Positions 1-10,698 of a stretch of DNA of 63,577 nucleotides are shown in pieces. The notes beneath the pieces are model-generated. The model was given only the letters and a program-made list of their open reading frames with translations. It did no database searches and was not told where the DNA came from. Position 1 is the first letter of the stretch, and every line of letters starts with the position of its first letter. A program made the position numbers and the translations under genes. Source of the stretch: Gracilaria domingensis (lineage: Eukaryota > Rhodophyta > Florideophyceae > Gracilariales > Gracilariaceae); NCBI GenBank assembly GCA_022539475.1, contig VCMS01000267.1:88683-152259 (forward strand). Reading direction: 5' to 3'.

Positions 1-14
1 GCTAGGTCTTCTTA

Positions 15-1523
15 ATGCTGAGTGGCAAGTCCGAAACATTGAGGACTCCGCGCAACCGGACCAGGGTCAGTGGTTTGTCTCGCAATTGGGGGCACGCACG
101 CTGGGTGAAATCAGTGACAGCAGAGCGCATCCCTGTAGGGGACGTTGATAGGTTCGGCGGGAATGTCAGTCTCCCAGCCCAGGGCCTTATCCTGGAATCC
201 ATGATTTCCGATGGCGAAACAATTGTGCTACCGCACCCCAGCACCGTAACTGTCGAAGGTCGACCATGCCAGCGATTTACGCTGTTGTTCGCTAAACCAG
301 ATTCCGGCAGAGTGACGGCGTTCGACTATCCCCAGCCACCATTGAACGTGTTGGACCTGGCGAAAGGAAGAATCGTGGCCACCACCGCAGTGGCACCAAA
401 TGTCAAGTGCCCAGCATGGCTGCACGATCTGCATGTCACGCCAACGAGGGATGCCGACGTCGCTGAACGCCAGGGCGAGAGGATATTCTGGCGCACTTGG
501 CACCCCGCCATCGACCCGCTTTTCTGGTGCTACTACGACCACGAACATGGGAGCTTTCCCGGAAAGTACCGACCGCCGTTCCATTACACGGCTTTCAAAA
601 CAGCCGATCCCACCACCTCGAACGGAAGGCAGGCCGAGTCGCATAACGGCTTCAAAGTTTTCTCGTTTGCACTCAACTCTCAGCAAAAGTTTGTTGTGAT
701 GGCCGTCCACATGCATGTTTCCCATGCGAGACGTTTCACGACACGCTTCCACACCATAGTGTTTGCCATTCTGGACAAAAACTGGAGGTTGGAGGCGGAG
801 GTGCAGATGAAGATGGACTTTGGCGCGGCTGTAGTGACTTGGGCAAACCAGACAGAGCAGGTAATAAGCGCCGTCGATGCTCAGATTGCAAAGGAGCTCG
901 ATCAACGTCAAGTGCTCGCACGTCGGCGCTTCAACCTGCTCAACGTCGACAGCCACTACCCGTCGTCGGTGGACCAAAGGTATTTGCTGCACAACTTTTT
1001 GAAAGCGCGTGTGGGGAATGAACGGGAAGTGCTGAAAGGGGTGTACGAGCATTGGCGCGGACCGTTGAACTCTTGTCTGCGCCCAAAGACCGAGCAACTG
1101 AATCGGGGCTTTAACTTTGATGTGCGAAACCCATCAACAGCGATGAGGTACATCAACGCCACTACGGACGCGTCAATGCAGAAGCTCTCGGGGGACAATG
1201 TGAACAGGTTTCTAAAGATCCTGGACACTTTGCAATTCGGGGCGGAGTTTTGCCATTTTGGTGGACGAGAGCTCAAAGAGGTGGGGAAAGGCGGGGTGTT
1301 CTTCACCGACCCTTACTTTTCAAAACTTGAGAAAGGTGCGGGGAAGAATTCGGTGCGCCAGTTCATCAGCCCCAACCTTGGAGTGGTGGAGCTCAGAAAA
1401 GGGCTGATTCTTCCTGATGGCCCTTGGTGGCAACCGATGGGATACGTTCCGCCAAACACAAACGCGGTGAACGGAAGAAGGTTTGAGAGTATAGAGAAGT
1501 CTGTACTTGCTTCTACGAATTAG
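15..1523 (+). CDS. Unrecognised 502-aa protein
   Basis: Uninterrupted frame of 502 codons. An in-frame TAG at 3-5 precedes the ATG at 15, so this is the first possible start in this exon, but an upstream exon outside the window cannot be excluded. I do not recognise a named domain. The central part (about residues 140-250) is rich in His, Trp and Tyr, with a WHP motif followed by a YDHEHGS motif, then HNGF and HMHVSH. Similar HEHG motifs occur, from memory, in uncharacterised secreted bacterial proteins; metal binding is possible but unproven. No signal peptide or membrane segment is evident at the first Met. It is the only clearly intact gene in the window without transposon features. The opposite-strand frame over it is a shadow. 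Function unknown. Confidence 0.7.
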   Translation: MLSGKSETLRTPRNRTRVSGLSRNWGHARWVKSVTAERIPVGDVDRFGGNVSLPAQGLILESMISDGETIVLPHPSTVTVEGRPCQRFTLLFAKPDSGRVTAFDYPQPPLNVLDLAKGRIVATTAVAPNVKCPAWLHDLHVTPTRDADVAERQGERIFWRTWHPAIDPLFWCYYDHEHGSFPGKYRPPFHYTAFKTADPTTSNGRQAESHNGFKVFSFALNSQQKFVVMAVHMHVSHARRFTTRFHTIVFAILDKNWRLEAEVQMKMDFGAAVVTWANQTEQVISAVDAQIAKELDQRQVLARRRFNLLNVDSHYPSSVDQRYLLHNFLKARVGNEREVLKGVYEHWRGPLNSCLRPKTEQLNRGFNFDVRNPSTAMRYINATTDASMQKLSGDNVNRFLKILDTLQFGAEFCHFGGRELKEVGKGGVFFTDPYFSKLEKGAGKNSVRQFISPNLGVVELRKGLILPDGPWWQPMGYVPPNTNAVNGRRFESIEKSVLASTN

Positions 1524-2599
1524 AAAGAGAGATGGTGGGATAGAGCAGTAGAAGATAGAAGAATATAACATAACATAACTTAACATAACTTTACATTTCG
1601 ATGCTTTGTTGTTTGCAATCTGCGTCGAGTGCGCGGCGGTACAGCAGTAGGAACCTCATCGGGAACTTCAGTACAATGCTGAATGTGGAAAACAATACGT
1701 TGCCGGTAAAACAAGTGTCTCAAAGACATCAAAACTCACATCGTGCTTGTATGTGGACATTTTTGTCATTTTCGAATTGTCTTTGTTGATGATATATTGT
1801 TAGTTGAAATCTAAGTGATGTGCTTCTTGTTGTGAGCTTACGTTGTCGCAAGTAGCCAGCAGTAGCCACGTCCAGCCGGCTGCCAACTTCTGAGACTCGC
1901 TGACTCCACACATCAGTAAACTGCCGACCGTGTCATTCAGGATTACAATATCATCAAATTATTAATCGTTCATGTGATGATCTCTGTTGATCTTTATTCT
2001 TGGGGATTTGGGAGACACAGACCAGGCAAGAGTCCAAGGGCATCTGCTGCACCATAGAGTCACTACTCTATGCGTTCAGTGAGTTCTCACTAGAACTACA
2101 CTGCTCCCACCCCACAAGCTGTGATCACATAGAGAACGGCCGCTCTGATGCACAACGTGCAGCGCCAAAAAAACGAGAAGAGCGACGTACGTCTTCGATC
2201 GATCTCGGTGAACATGGGCAACTCACCACCATTAAACCTCCGTAGAGTTCAAAAAGAAACAAGACGTGAGGGAAGGGTATGAGTGCCTCGCGCATGAGCC
2301 ACATGAAACCGATCGAGAGGGGTAGAAGATGGCTAAATCAGCACTGAAAGTCGCAAAGAAGACGATAATGGTCGTAAGCGCAATTTCCTTCGTATTACTG
2401 AGCATAAAAGAAAAAGATCGCAAAGACGCTGTTCCAATCTCACGGTCAAAACGCCAGTCGTTGCGTCAAAGATGCGGCGATGTAGCGGCAGCATGCTGCT
2501 ACGAGCTGCAGTGAGTCGGCGGTGTGGTGGCAGCATGCGGGTCCAAGCGGCAGTGTTGACGTGTCGAGAGCGGCGATAATGTCAGTTGCGCTGGTGGAA
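1524..2599. other. Non-coding flank between host-like gene and copia element
   Basis: No convincing gene. 1563-1595 is an AT-rich run built on TAACATAAC-like units just after the stop codon, probably 3' UTR. Around 2480-2550 a CGGCAGCATGC unit occurs twice. Short open frames here have no recognisable content. The copia target-site duplication GAGAG occupies 2600-2604. Confidence 0.5.
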
Positions 2600-2604
2600 G
2601 AGAG

Positions 2605-2712
2605 TGTTAGCACACGTGTACCACGTGCACACCACGCAGCGCACCACACCAATAAAGGCGAGTGCGCCGACGATGGCGAGACGAGTTCCGCCATCGGTCC
2701 ACACGGATCACA
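2605..2712 (+). repeat. Copia 5' LTR with internal deletion
   Basis: 108 bp, TG...CA, matching the 3' LTR at 19369-19542 (174 bp) except for about 66 bp missing just after TGTTAGCAC. The missing piece is bounded in the 3' copy by AGCAC direct repeats, which suggests a slippage or short-homology deletion. The shared part runs through ACCAATAAAGG to GGATCACA. Confidence 0.85.
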
Positions 2713-2722
2713 GGTTATGGGC
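2713..2722 (+). promoter_or_regulatory. Copia primer binding site (initiator tRNA-Met anticodon loop)
   Basis: GGTTATGGGC begins at the first base after the LTR. It is complementary to the anticodon stem-loop of eukaryotic initiator tRNA (GCCCAUAACC), not to its 3' end. This is the half-tRNA priming mode known for Drosophila copia and related elements. Confidence 0.75.
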
Positions 2723-3206
2723 ACCACCTACGCACACAGCACACGATCCAAACCCACAATACCGATCCACGGTCAGAGCATCGCTCCCGTGCAACAATAT
2801 ACGAACTTCCAGAATCTCACACCACGAGAATGCCGCCATCACTACCGCAATACACAAGAAATTTGGTTAGAACTGTGGCAAAACGCAAAAGCTCTTCTTT
2901 CCTCCTTCTTTATGGAACGATGAAGCTAATTACGCTTCTACCAGTGAGTTTGCTAAAGACCCAACGACCTATAATACTTCTACACCGCAGCCACTAACTA
3001 CTAATCAGTAGCTGCACTACATTTGCTGGACTACGATGAGATAATATTAGATATCTTAGGTGTTTCCGACCGCGAGCGTTTTGCTACCGACGCTTATCGC
3101 CATCTTTCTCCCTTTCATATCTTCATTCATCCTCTAGAGAACGTCGGCAAAACGGCACACCACGACAAGACGCTCTGCATGTACCACGTTGGCCACTCAA
3201 GAAACC
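2723..3206 (+). other. Copia leader
   Basis: Untranslated stretch between primer site and the gag ATG. Short frames are present but none is supported. Confidence 0.55.
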
Positions 3207-3592
3207 ATGAGCGACGTTCTTTTCACCCAATCCTCATATCATCAGCGAAACCAGGTGCAAGAACCAGTCCGTAGCCTCTCACCGTCGTCCAACCCTAGTG
3301 ACGTCCGTCCGGGAAAACCCTGGAAAAAACCCCCGTCCACTGGCTCCGTTAGAGCACTTCCTTCAGAGAGAAAAATTCAGGGAAACGGCGGTAGGAATTT
3401 CTCCGATGCCCTGCTCGTGACCTACTGCGAACGTGCAGCTAGACGGGGGCATTTAAGCGACTTACCACCCAGGTCCATGAGAGCGACCAGCAAGCTGACC
3501 GATCGCTCGGACTACGCAAAAGCTAACATGGCATCAGAAACATCCCCTCAAGCCACACTACAGTTTAGTTCCTTTCTACTGTGGCGCTTTAC
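3207..3592 (+). pseudogene. Copia Gag, N-terminal part (interrupted)
   Basis: The ATG at 3207 opens 128 codons that run to the gypsy insertion point. The frame continues exactly at 15357 once the gypsy element and one TTTAC copy are ignored, so this is the first exon-like piece of the copia gag. The peptide is Ser/Pro/Arg rich and has no recognisable domain; the Gag core motif (ending FQQWHRNLK) lies beyond the insertion. The frame also reads by chance into the gypsy LTR to 3680; that extension is not original. Confidence 0.8.
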
Positions 3593-4373
3593 TGTAGTGC
3601 AACGACCTCGATTGAGGTATTTACTTGAGACTATCCATAATTTCCCGCTACGCGGTGAGTGTGGGTCGGGGAATATATGACTGTAGCCATCACTGAGATG
3701 GGAGATGGGAGTAGGACACGTGGGACACGGTGTGTGAGTCATGGGAGGTTGGCCACTACACGTGGAGAATTGCCACAATTTGTGGAATGTTCAGTTAATA
3801 TTATTCATTAATTTTAGCGCGAACAGTACTTAGCGCGCCGGCGTCGCCGCCGTCGCTCCTAGTAAAAGTTCCCCAACCAGGGTGACCCTACTGACGGGTC
3901 TTGGCTCTAATCGTTCACGCCTTCGGCGGTGCTCGACTCCTAATCGGAGAGACTCCCCGTTGACACGGTTCGTTTATCCACCCTGCGTCCTCTAAAGGAA
4001 CCCAACTGTGGGAGTGTTTTACCGCTGTTTGTCGCGTTCGCCCCTGTATAGGGAAAGCCCCGGCAGTACGCCGTTATCCCTCGTCACCTTGTCGCGAGGC
4101 CCCACCCCGTGGTGCTCTCGCTCCCCTTTTCCTTTTCCCTTTCTTTCCTCCAACCCTCTTCCGAGGTATTGCACACCCACGTGTCGTGGTACTCCCTTCT
4201 CAGCTCTACCTTTCTATTTCAACTCTCATCGCCCCGTCGTGACGGTTTGGCCCCGGTCTTACACCCGGCTCGTTGTGCCATTCCAGAGAGGCTCTGTTCG
4301 CTTCACTACCCTCCGTAGAGGAAGATCCCGAACGTCTTCGTGGTGTCTTTTCCCGCTCACGGGTTGCACTACA
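3593..4373 (+). repeat. Chromovirus 1 5' LTR
   Basis: 781 bp, terminal inverted TGTAGTG/CACTACA. It has an extra 7 bp near 3690-3705 (duplicated GATGGGA-type unit) relative to the 3' LTR. Open frames inside it, on either strand, have no coding support. Confidence 0.95.
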
Positions 4374-4376
4374 AAG

Positions 4377-4389
4377 TGGTCTCCCGACC
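4377..4389 (+). promoter_or_regulatory. Chromovirus 1 primer binding site (tRNA-Tyr-like)
   Basis: TGGTCTCCCGACC starts three bases after the LTR. The first ten bases are complementary to the 3' end CGGGAGACCA, which is that of yeast tRNA-Tyr from memory. The same 13 bases occur at 56843-56855 in chromovirus 2. Confidence 0.7.
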
Positions 4390-4490
4390 TAGAAAGATTA
4401 GGAGATTGAAGGGTTTGACACTCGTGTGTATTCCCTCTTTGAGGTTCGTTTCCCCTTGGAAGTTCCCGTGTAACGGTTCGCTGGATACCG

Positions 4491-6692
4491 ATGTCTCGGA
4501 AGCCCTCGGATGCGGAGCCTGCGATCACTCGCAGTCGTTCCCACAACAGTGGTGCTCCCGCCGATAGTCGACCTCCTTCGAGGATCCCGGTGCGCCCTGG
4601 ATCGACCCTTGGCGCCAGGCCGTCCTCGAGGCTGTCCACCCAACCGGCACGCCGGACACTTCCGTTTTCCCCGTTGATTCCTCCTACGGACGGTGCTACT
4701 CCGGGAGCTCCGGCCGTTTCTGGCACAGCTCCTGCTGTTCAGGCTACGTCGGCTGCCGCGGTGCAACAACCCCGTTGGGAGAAGGTCAACAACACCCAGG
4801 GAATAACCCTGGAAGAGCAGGTTCCCATCTTGCGGGCTGCTCACAATTCCTTTTTGGGAGCTCATGATTCCCTCATGGGAGAGTTTAGGTCCCTTCGCGA
4901 TGAAGTGAGGGCTGCTCCTGTGAAGGATGTCGCAAAGGATCTCCGTATCCTACGGTCTGACGTCAACACTGTGTTGGAATGTCTTGGAGGACCCGCTGCC
5001 TTCGTGGAAGGAGTTGAGACCCGATTCGATCGGATTCGAGAGCGTCTGGAGACGTTGGAAAAAGCTGCTATGGCAGGATTCAACACTCCGGCCGAGCCGG
5101 TTGCCGTGTCGCACCGCGACAAGCACACTGGTCGGAATAGGTCTCGCCGCAGGCGAAAGTTCAAGGAGGAAGACCAGGACTCGGACTCGTCGAGTACGTC
5201 GACTGACAACCCGAATGGCTCGGAAGGTTCCGACTCGTCGGACTCGTCCGAGGACGATCGTCGCGCTGGGCGCTATTTACGCTCAAAGCGGTCGTCGGCC
5301 TCCCATGGTGCCGTTCGAGCTCGTTCGAAAGGACGGAAACACTCCAGCCTTAAGGAGCTGAAGCCGACAAACCCGATGTATCGGAAGTTATTGTCTTACC
5401 GGTACTACCGTTTGGAAGATTCCTCACTAGATCGTACACCCCGTGGAACGGGAAGAGTCAAGGATTGCATCAAGCGCATGCAACTCTCTCTTCGTAACCA
5501 GACCTTTTCTGGAGAAGACCCAGTGTTGGTGCTTGATTTTCTTGCCCGCTTCGTAGCGGAAGCCGATATTCTCGGAATGAATGAAGGCCAAGCGTACATC
5601 GCGTTACCGTATTTCTTACGTGGTGTGGCCGAGGACCAGTACAACTCCATGCGGAGCTCTTCACGGGCCTCCGAGGAGGGAGTTACCTGCTGGCCCGAAG
5701 CAGTTCAATACCTGCTGAGGTCATACGCCACCAATGATGCTATTGGGAATGCCATACTCGCTTTGCGAGACACTCGTCAGCGTCAGGGAGAGACCGAAAC
5801 CGATTACACGGTACGCCTGAACAAGGCTTTCCACCGCAGTGGGAATGTCTACCCCCTCGGGGAACGCTGCACGATGTTCGTGGATGGGCTGGATCCTGCT
5901 ATCAAGACCTTAGTCGCCCGCTACCGCGAGGATAAGCGGAAGGTTACCTACATCGAGTTGGTCCAATACGCTCGAGCGGAAGGTGATGCGCTACGTGCAC
6001 GAGGCCCTAGTACTAGGATCAGGTCCGCCAAGGTGTTGATGATGGAGAACAAATCCCCATCTTTGTCGCTGATAGCGAATGAGGCCTCCCAACGGGAGTA
6101 TGATAACGTACAGCTTGCCCATGATGGGTTGGGTTCCATTCCAACGACCGAACTACCGTCGACAACGGACGCTTCTTTCGACACGGCCCAAGATGGCATC
6201 CTGCTTTACGCAGATGCCAACCGTGTTCACGGACCTTGAATTCCGTACTGGAACGGAGCAACCCGTTTTCAACGGCCAGGATGGAAGGACACCCGACCTC
6301 GGGTAGGGTTCACCGATGCTCGAAATGCGGCCCCGCGTACGGGTGATAGATTGGCAATCTGTCACCTCTGCTACACGCATGGTCACATCTCGCCCCAGTG
6401 TCTACTCTCCATGAGAGATATGGCCAAAGTTACGGTGAACTACGGGGCCCTCACTCCTGAGGAGAAGCAATCCGTTCCAATGGCGTCGTATCTGCGTGCC
6501 AAGACGGACTTTTCACATGCCGTCACGACAGCTCCACCACAACGGAATGTCCCCGCACAGCCGGCACGCCCTGCTCCACAGGTTGTTGCCGATCAAAACA
6601 CCGCTCATGCGGGACCCCACGGCCAACGGGCCCATGCACTCGTTGCCAAGGAACCTGAGCAGCCGCCGCAGGCGGAAGCCCAGGGAAACTAA
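4491..6692 (+). CDS. gag: Chromovirus 1 Gag with in-frame TGA
   Basis: The ATG at 4491 opens 582 codons to TGA at 6237-6239; the same frame then stays open to TAA at 6690-6692. Residues 1-100 are Pro/Ser/Arg rich, about 215-290 are a charged Ser/Asp/Arg stretch, and about 330-520 form the retrotransposon Gag core (helical, with LDFLARF and a TDYTVRLNKAF stretch). After the TGA comes a CCHC zinc knuckle (CHLCYTHGHISPQC, about 6354-6395). A Gag needs this knuckle to bind RNA, so the TGA is either a disabling mutation or read through. The 3' end carries the minus-one frameshift signal into pol. Gag would assemble the virus-like particle. Confidence 0.88.
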
Positions 6693-6720
6693 ACGATGGA
6701 GTCTCCCTTTCGGGAGAGAC
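6683..6720 (+). promoter_or_regulatory. Minus-one ribosomal frameshift signal, gag-pol
   Basis: The heptamer GGGAAAC at 6683-6689 lies in the phase G GGA AAC, directly followed by the gag stop TAA. A hairpin follows: TCTCCC (6702-6707), loop TTTC, GGGAGA (6712-6717). Pol lies in the minus-one frame and is open from 6659, overlapping gag by 34 bases. The 12-base spacer is somewhat longer than typical. Confidence 0.72.
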
Positions 6721-7675
6721 GTCCTCAGGATCGAGGCTGTTGACGTCCGAGGCGTCACCCCCTCGCTCCCCGGTGAAAATCCTTTCGAGGAGAGACGCCG
6801 CTGACGCGGATTCGGAACACCTTGGTGTTTTGCGTCGACCGTGGATACGGGTGAAGAATAACCGGGTCCCAGATAGAATCATGGTGATGGCCAAGCGTAA
6901 CTATAAGGTATACGCTGACCTTGGCCTTGACCCCCAGTTTATGGTGCGTTACCTGACTGTATTAGACACAGGTACAGGTCCGAACTTCATCGTTGAATCG
7001 CTCGTAACACCGCCATTGCGGGCTCGTATGCGCAGCGGCACCTTGCCGGACGTCGCAGATGCGAACAACAACCCGTTATCAACGGTGGGAACAATCGGCT
7101 TAGTCGTGCGTTTGGGAACATATGTGGTGAAGGTCGACTTCATCGTGTGCCGGTCATTAGCTGCTCCAATCATCTTGGGTTGTGACTATTGCGACAGGTT
7201 TGTCGATTCGATAAGACCCCGCCTCAGGCGTGTGGAACTTGAGGACGGTTCCTCCGTCCCTATTGTTCGTCGTCCGCTAAAGCGTGCTTCGAAGAAACAT
7301 GTTCCTCTGCCTGCTGCGCAGGAATCTCAACCAGCTTCACGTGAGTCTACCAAGCTTCGCGTCGCTGCGTCGATCGCAATCCCGCCGGAGTCCCAAGTAA
7401 TGGTGCCAGTTAATCCCCGCCAACACGGTCTTCGGGCTGTTCAACCTCTTCCCTCGTTGTACGAGAAATACCAACTCGCTGTCGCGAATGGTGTTGTGCA
7501 AGTCACACCGGATACTCCGTTTCGGATACTTGTTGCCAACCTTGGCAGTACCCCCCAGTATCTGGTGAAGAACCAAGTCATTGGGTCTGTGACACCGCAC
7601 CCGCTCGCGATGCTCCCAACGAATATGACGGCTGCCGATGTCCTCGGATTAGTTACCTCCGAAGAGGACGACACC

Positions 7676-7695
7676 CCATCTAAGGAGGGGGAGGA
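7676..7695 (+). promoter_or_regulatory. Internal polypurine tract 1 (PR-RT linker)
   Basis: 20 bases (CCATC followed by TAAGGAGGGGGAGGA) repeated exactly at 10903-10922 and resembling the 3' tract at 14565-14578. It is translated as PSKEGEE. A near copy lies at the same pol position in chromovirus 2 (60091-60108). Possible central plus-strand primer. Confidence 0.5.
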
Positions 7696-10600
7696 AGCGG
7701 TTGTTTTCGCGGGTACAACTACCGTTGCAACGGAGAAGTTACCGGCTGACTCGGAAGCCAACCCTGTGTCAGGGACAGAAGAGCGCAAGCCCACGAGCTA
7801 CGACAAGGTTGACCCCTTGAAGGCGCTCGAGGAACTTGATCTCGGTCATGTACCGGAGTCGCACCGTGAACGCCTGAGAGACATGTTACGGGAGTTTACC
7901 ACAAGGTGGGATGGCTCTCTTGGAGAGATAAATGCAACGGAACACCGTATCGATTTGCTGCCGAATACGCGTCCGATAGCGCAACCCCCTTACAGGGCAG
8001 GACCGAAGGCTCGTGAAGAAGAACAGTTCCAAGTGGATAAGATGCTCCGCGCAGGCGTGATTGAAAACGCCCAGTCGCCATGGGCATCCCCAGTTGTACT
8101 GGCACTCAAAGCCGACGGAACCTGGAGGTTCTGTGTCGACTACCGCCGGCTTAATGCCGTGACGATCAGAGATACGTACCCCATCCCTCGTATGGACGAG
8201 TGCATCGATTCGCTCGGCAACGCTACCGTGTTCACGGCATTGGACGCCAATTGGGGATACTGGCAAGTTCCCGTTAGGGAGCAAGACCGCGATAAGACCG
8301 CGTTCGTTTGCCACTCGGGCAGTTACCGCTTCAAGCGGATGCCTTTCGGCTTAACCAACGCCCCCGCTACCTTCCAGCGTGCAATCGACATCTTGTTGAA
8401 CCGCTTCAAGTGGCGGACTTGTCTCGTCTTCCTTGACGATATTATCGTGTTCTCCAGTAACCTGGACGACCATCTCGCCCATGTCAGGGACGTGATGACC
8501 ACTCTGCGCAATGCAGGTATAACCCTCAAGCTGAGGAAGTGTGAATTCTTCACCGATACTGTCAATTATCTTGGACACATCATCCGTCCAGGACGGTTGA
8601 TGATCGAGGAGGCCCGCGTCAAATTACTCGCCAAGGCGAAGGCACCGCGGACTCAAACGGAATTACGCTCCTTCTTAGGGCTGGTCAACGTCTACAGACG
8701 GTTCGTGCCGAACTTTTCGTACATTGCGGCTCCCTTAAACGCACTCTTGCGGAAAGGTCAGCCACCAAAACTGGACCCATTCACGCCCGCACAAGCGGAA
8801 GCATTTAACTCCTTAAAGGAGGCTGTCACATCAGCACCGATCTTATCGTTACCACAACCCGGCCTGCCGTTCTCTGTGGACACGGACTCAAGCGACCACC
8901 AAGTGGGATGCGCATTGTTCCAAACCACTCCTAAAGGAGAACGAAAGCCAATTGGTTATTGGTCACGTTCGCTGAACGTTCACGAACGGAACTACTCCGT
9001 TTCGGAGAAAGAGTGTCTCGCAGTTGTTGGGCACTTTCTACTCTCCGCCCCTATGTCTTTGGTGTGCACTTTACCGTGTACACGGATCATTCCTCGTTGA
9101 GGTGGTTGATGAATATTTGCGATCCATCAGGCCGCCTCATGCGGTGGAGACTCCGCCCTGCGGAATTCGACTTCGAGGTGGTATACAAGAAGGGGACCCT
9201 GAACACTCAGGCGGACGCGTTGTCACGCCTACCCACTGATGGGGAGACTGCTGTTGCCGAAGACGAGGAAATACCTTGCTTCGTCGTTGACGATAATAAC
9301 CCGGAACCCCCGGAATGGCAGTTTGACAACTGGCCAGAAGACTGGGACGATATGGACGCTGACATTGACGAACTGCTTGCTGCGGGCGAAAATGAGGCTG
9401 CAAAGCCCCTACCGGGGAATTTTGTCCCGGTAGCACCGGAAGAGATGATCCGAGAGCAACATGGAGACCCGTTTTGCATCAGGGTCCGTGCCCGACTTAA
9501 CGGTGGTGATACACTCCCATTCGAGGATAACGAAATCGGCTACCTCGTGAGGACAGTCGAGTCACACCCACAAGTTGTGGTACCACACTCGTTGCAAACG
9601 AGGATCCTACACCTTTCGCATTACGCAAAGCTAGGCGGCCACGCAGGTGGAAGGAAACTGTACCTCACTTTGAGGAAAGACTTCTACTGGCCCGCCATGG
9701 CGGTGGATTGTTACGCTACGGTGCGGTTCTGCACCGAGTGCGCGAAGAATCGCGTGAAACTCCGAAGGAACTCGAAAAAAGTGAAACTATTCCCTGCCAG
9801 GGCGCCGCTTGAATTTGTGGCAATCGATATCCTCGGACCATTGCTTACCACTCGGAGAGGTAACAAATTTCTTCTCGTTATCACCGATCGGTTCTCGAAA
9901 CTGGTTCGGACAGTACCTCTCAAGAGGATTACCGCATTCACAGTCGCGAAGGCATTTGCCACGAACTGGATCTTTGTGTACGGCCCTCCTGTGGAGTTAT
10001 TATCCGATAACGGAAAGCAGTTCGCATCCCGGTTCTTCCAGAATGTTTGCCGCATCATGGACGTGAAAATTCTTTTCACAACCACTTACCATCTCCAGTG
10101 TAATGGGCAGGTTGAACGGTATAACCGTACGATGCTGGCATCTCTCCGTTCTTACGTTGCTGACCACCCAAAAACATGGGACTTATACACTGACGCGTTA
10201 ACCTTTGCGTATAACACGCAGGTGCACAGGACTACTGGTGTTTCCCCATTCGAACTGGTCTTGTCAAGGACACCCCCGCCTGTGGCGTTAGAATCACAAG
10301 CTACCTTGGGCAATTTCCCATCCGTGGGTGATTACCGCCAAAAATGGAAGGCGTCGCTAACGAAGTTAGTCCCCGCTGCCCGGAAGTCCATGGCAAAAGC
10401 CCAAGCCGCTTACAAGCGTGATTTTGACGCTCGCTGGCGAGGAAGAACCCCTGAACCACTTACTGTGGGTCACCGTGTCTTCGTACGGAAGGAACACTAC
10501 AACCCTGAAAGGGATAAACGTCATAAGCTCTCGCCCGTGGCGGATGGACCCTTCCAGGTAATCTCGGTTACACCGGACACTGTGGTGGTACAAGTCGCTG

Positions 10601-10698
10601 ACGCGCAGGAGCGGATCTCCCGCGACCGCGTGGCACTGGTCCCCCCACCCTCGTCTGAGGTTACCCCGTCTCGTACGGAACCCGTGTCTACGGACTAA

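Larger units (their letters stand above)
6659..10698 (+). pseudogene. pol: Chromovirus 1 Pol: protease, RT, RNase H, integrase (one frameshift)
   Basis: Open in the minus-one frame relative to gag, with no suitable ATG, as expected for a Gag-Pol fusion. Aspartic protease: DTGTG, Asp codon at 6965. Reverse transcriptase: catalytic FLDD at 8429-8440. RNase H begins near 8860 (FSVDTDSSD). One base is missing near 9029 in a GTTGGG run, shifting the frame; RNase H then continues (YTDHSSLRW). Integrase follows: HHCC zinc domain around 9610-9760, then Asp 9826, Asp 10006 and Glu 10114, spaced as D,D35E, and a GPF/Y-type module (DGPFQV) near 10545. TAA at 10696-10698. Apart from the one-base loss the enzyme set looks complete. 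Confidence 0.9.

Noticed and set aside
228..1097. 289-codon open frame on the minus strand opposite the first gene
   Set aside because: It lies wholly within the better-supported plus-strand gene, has no recognisable motif and looks like a shadow frame.
4259..4865. Minus-strand frames across the LTR and gag start
   Set aside because: Shadow of LTR and gag; no motif, and not preserved as a unit at the 3' LTR.
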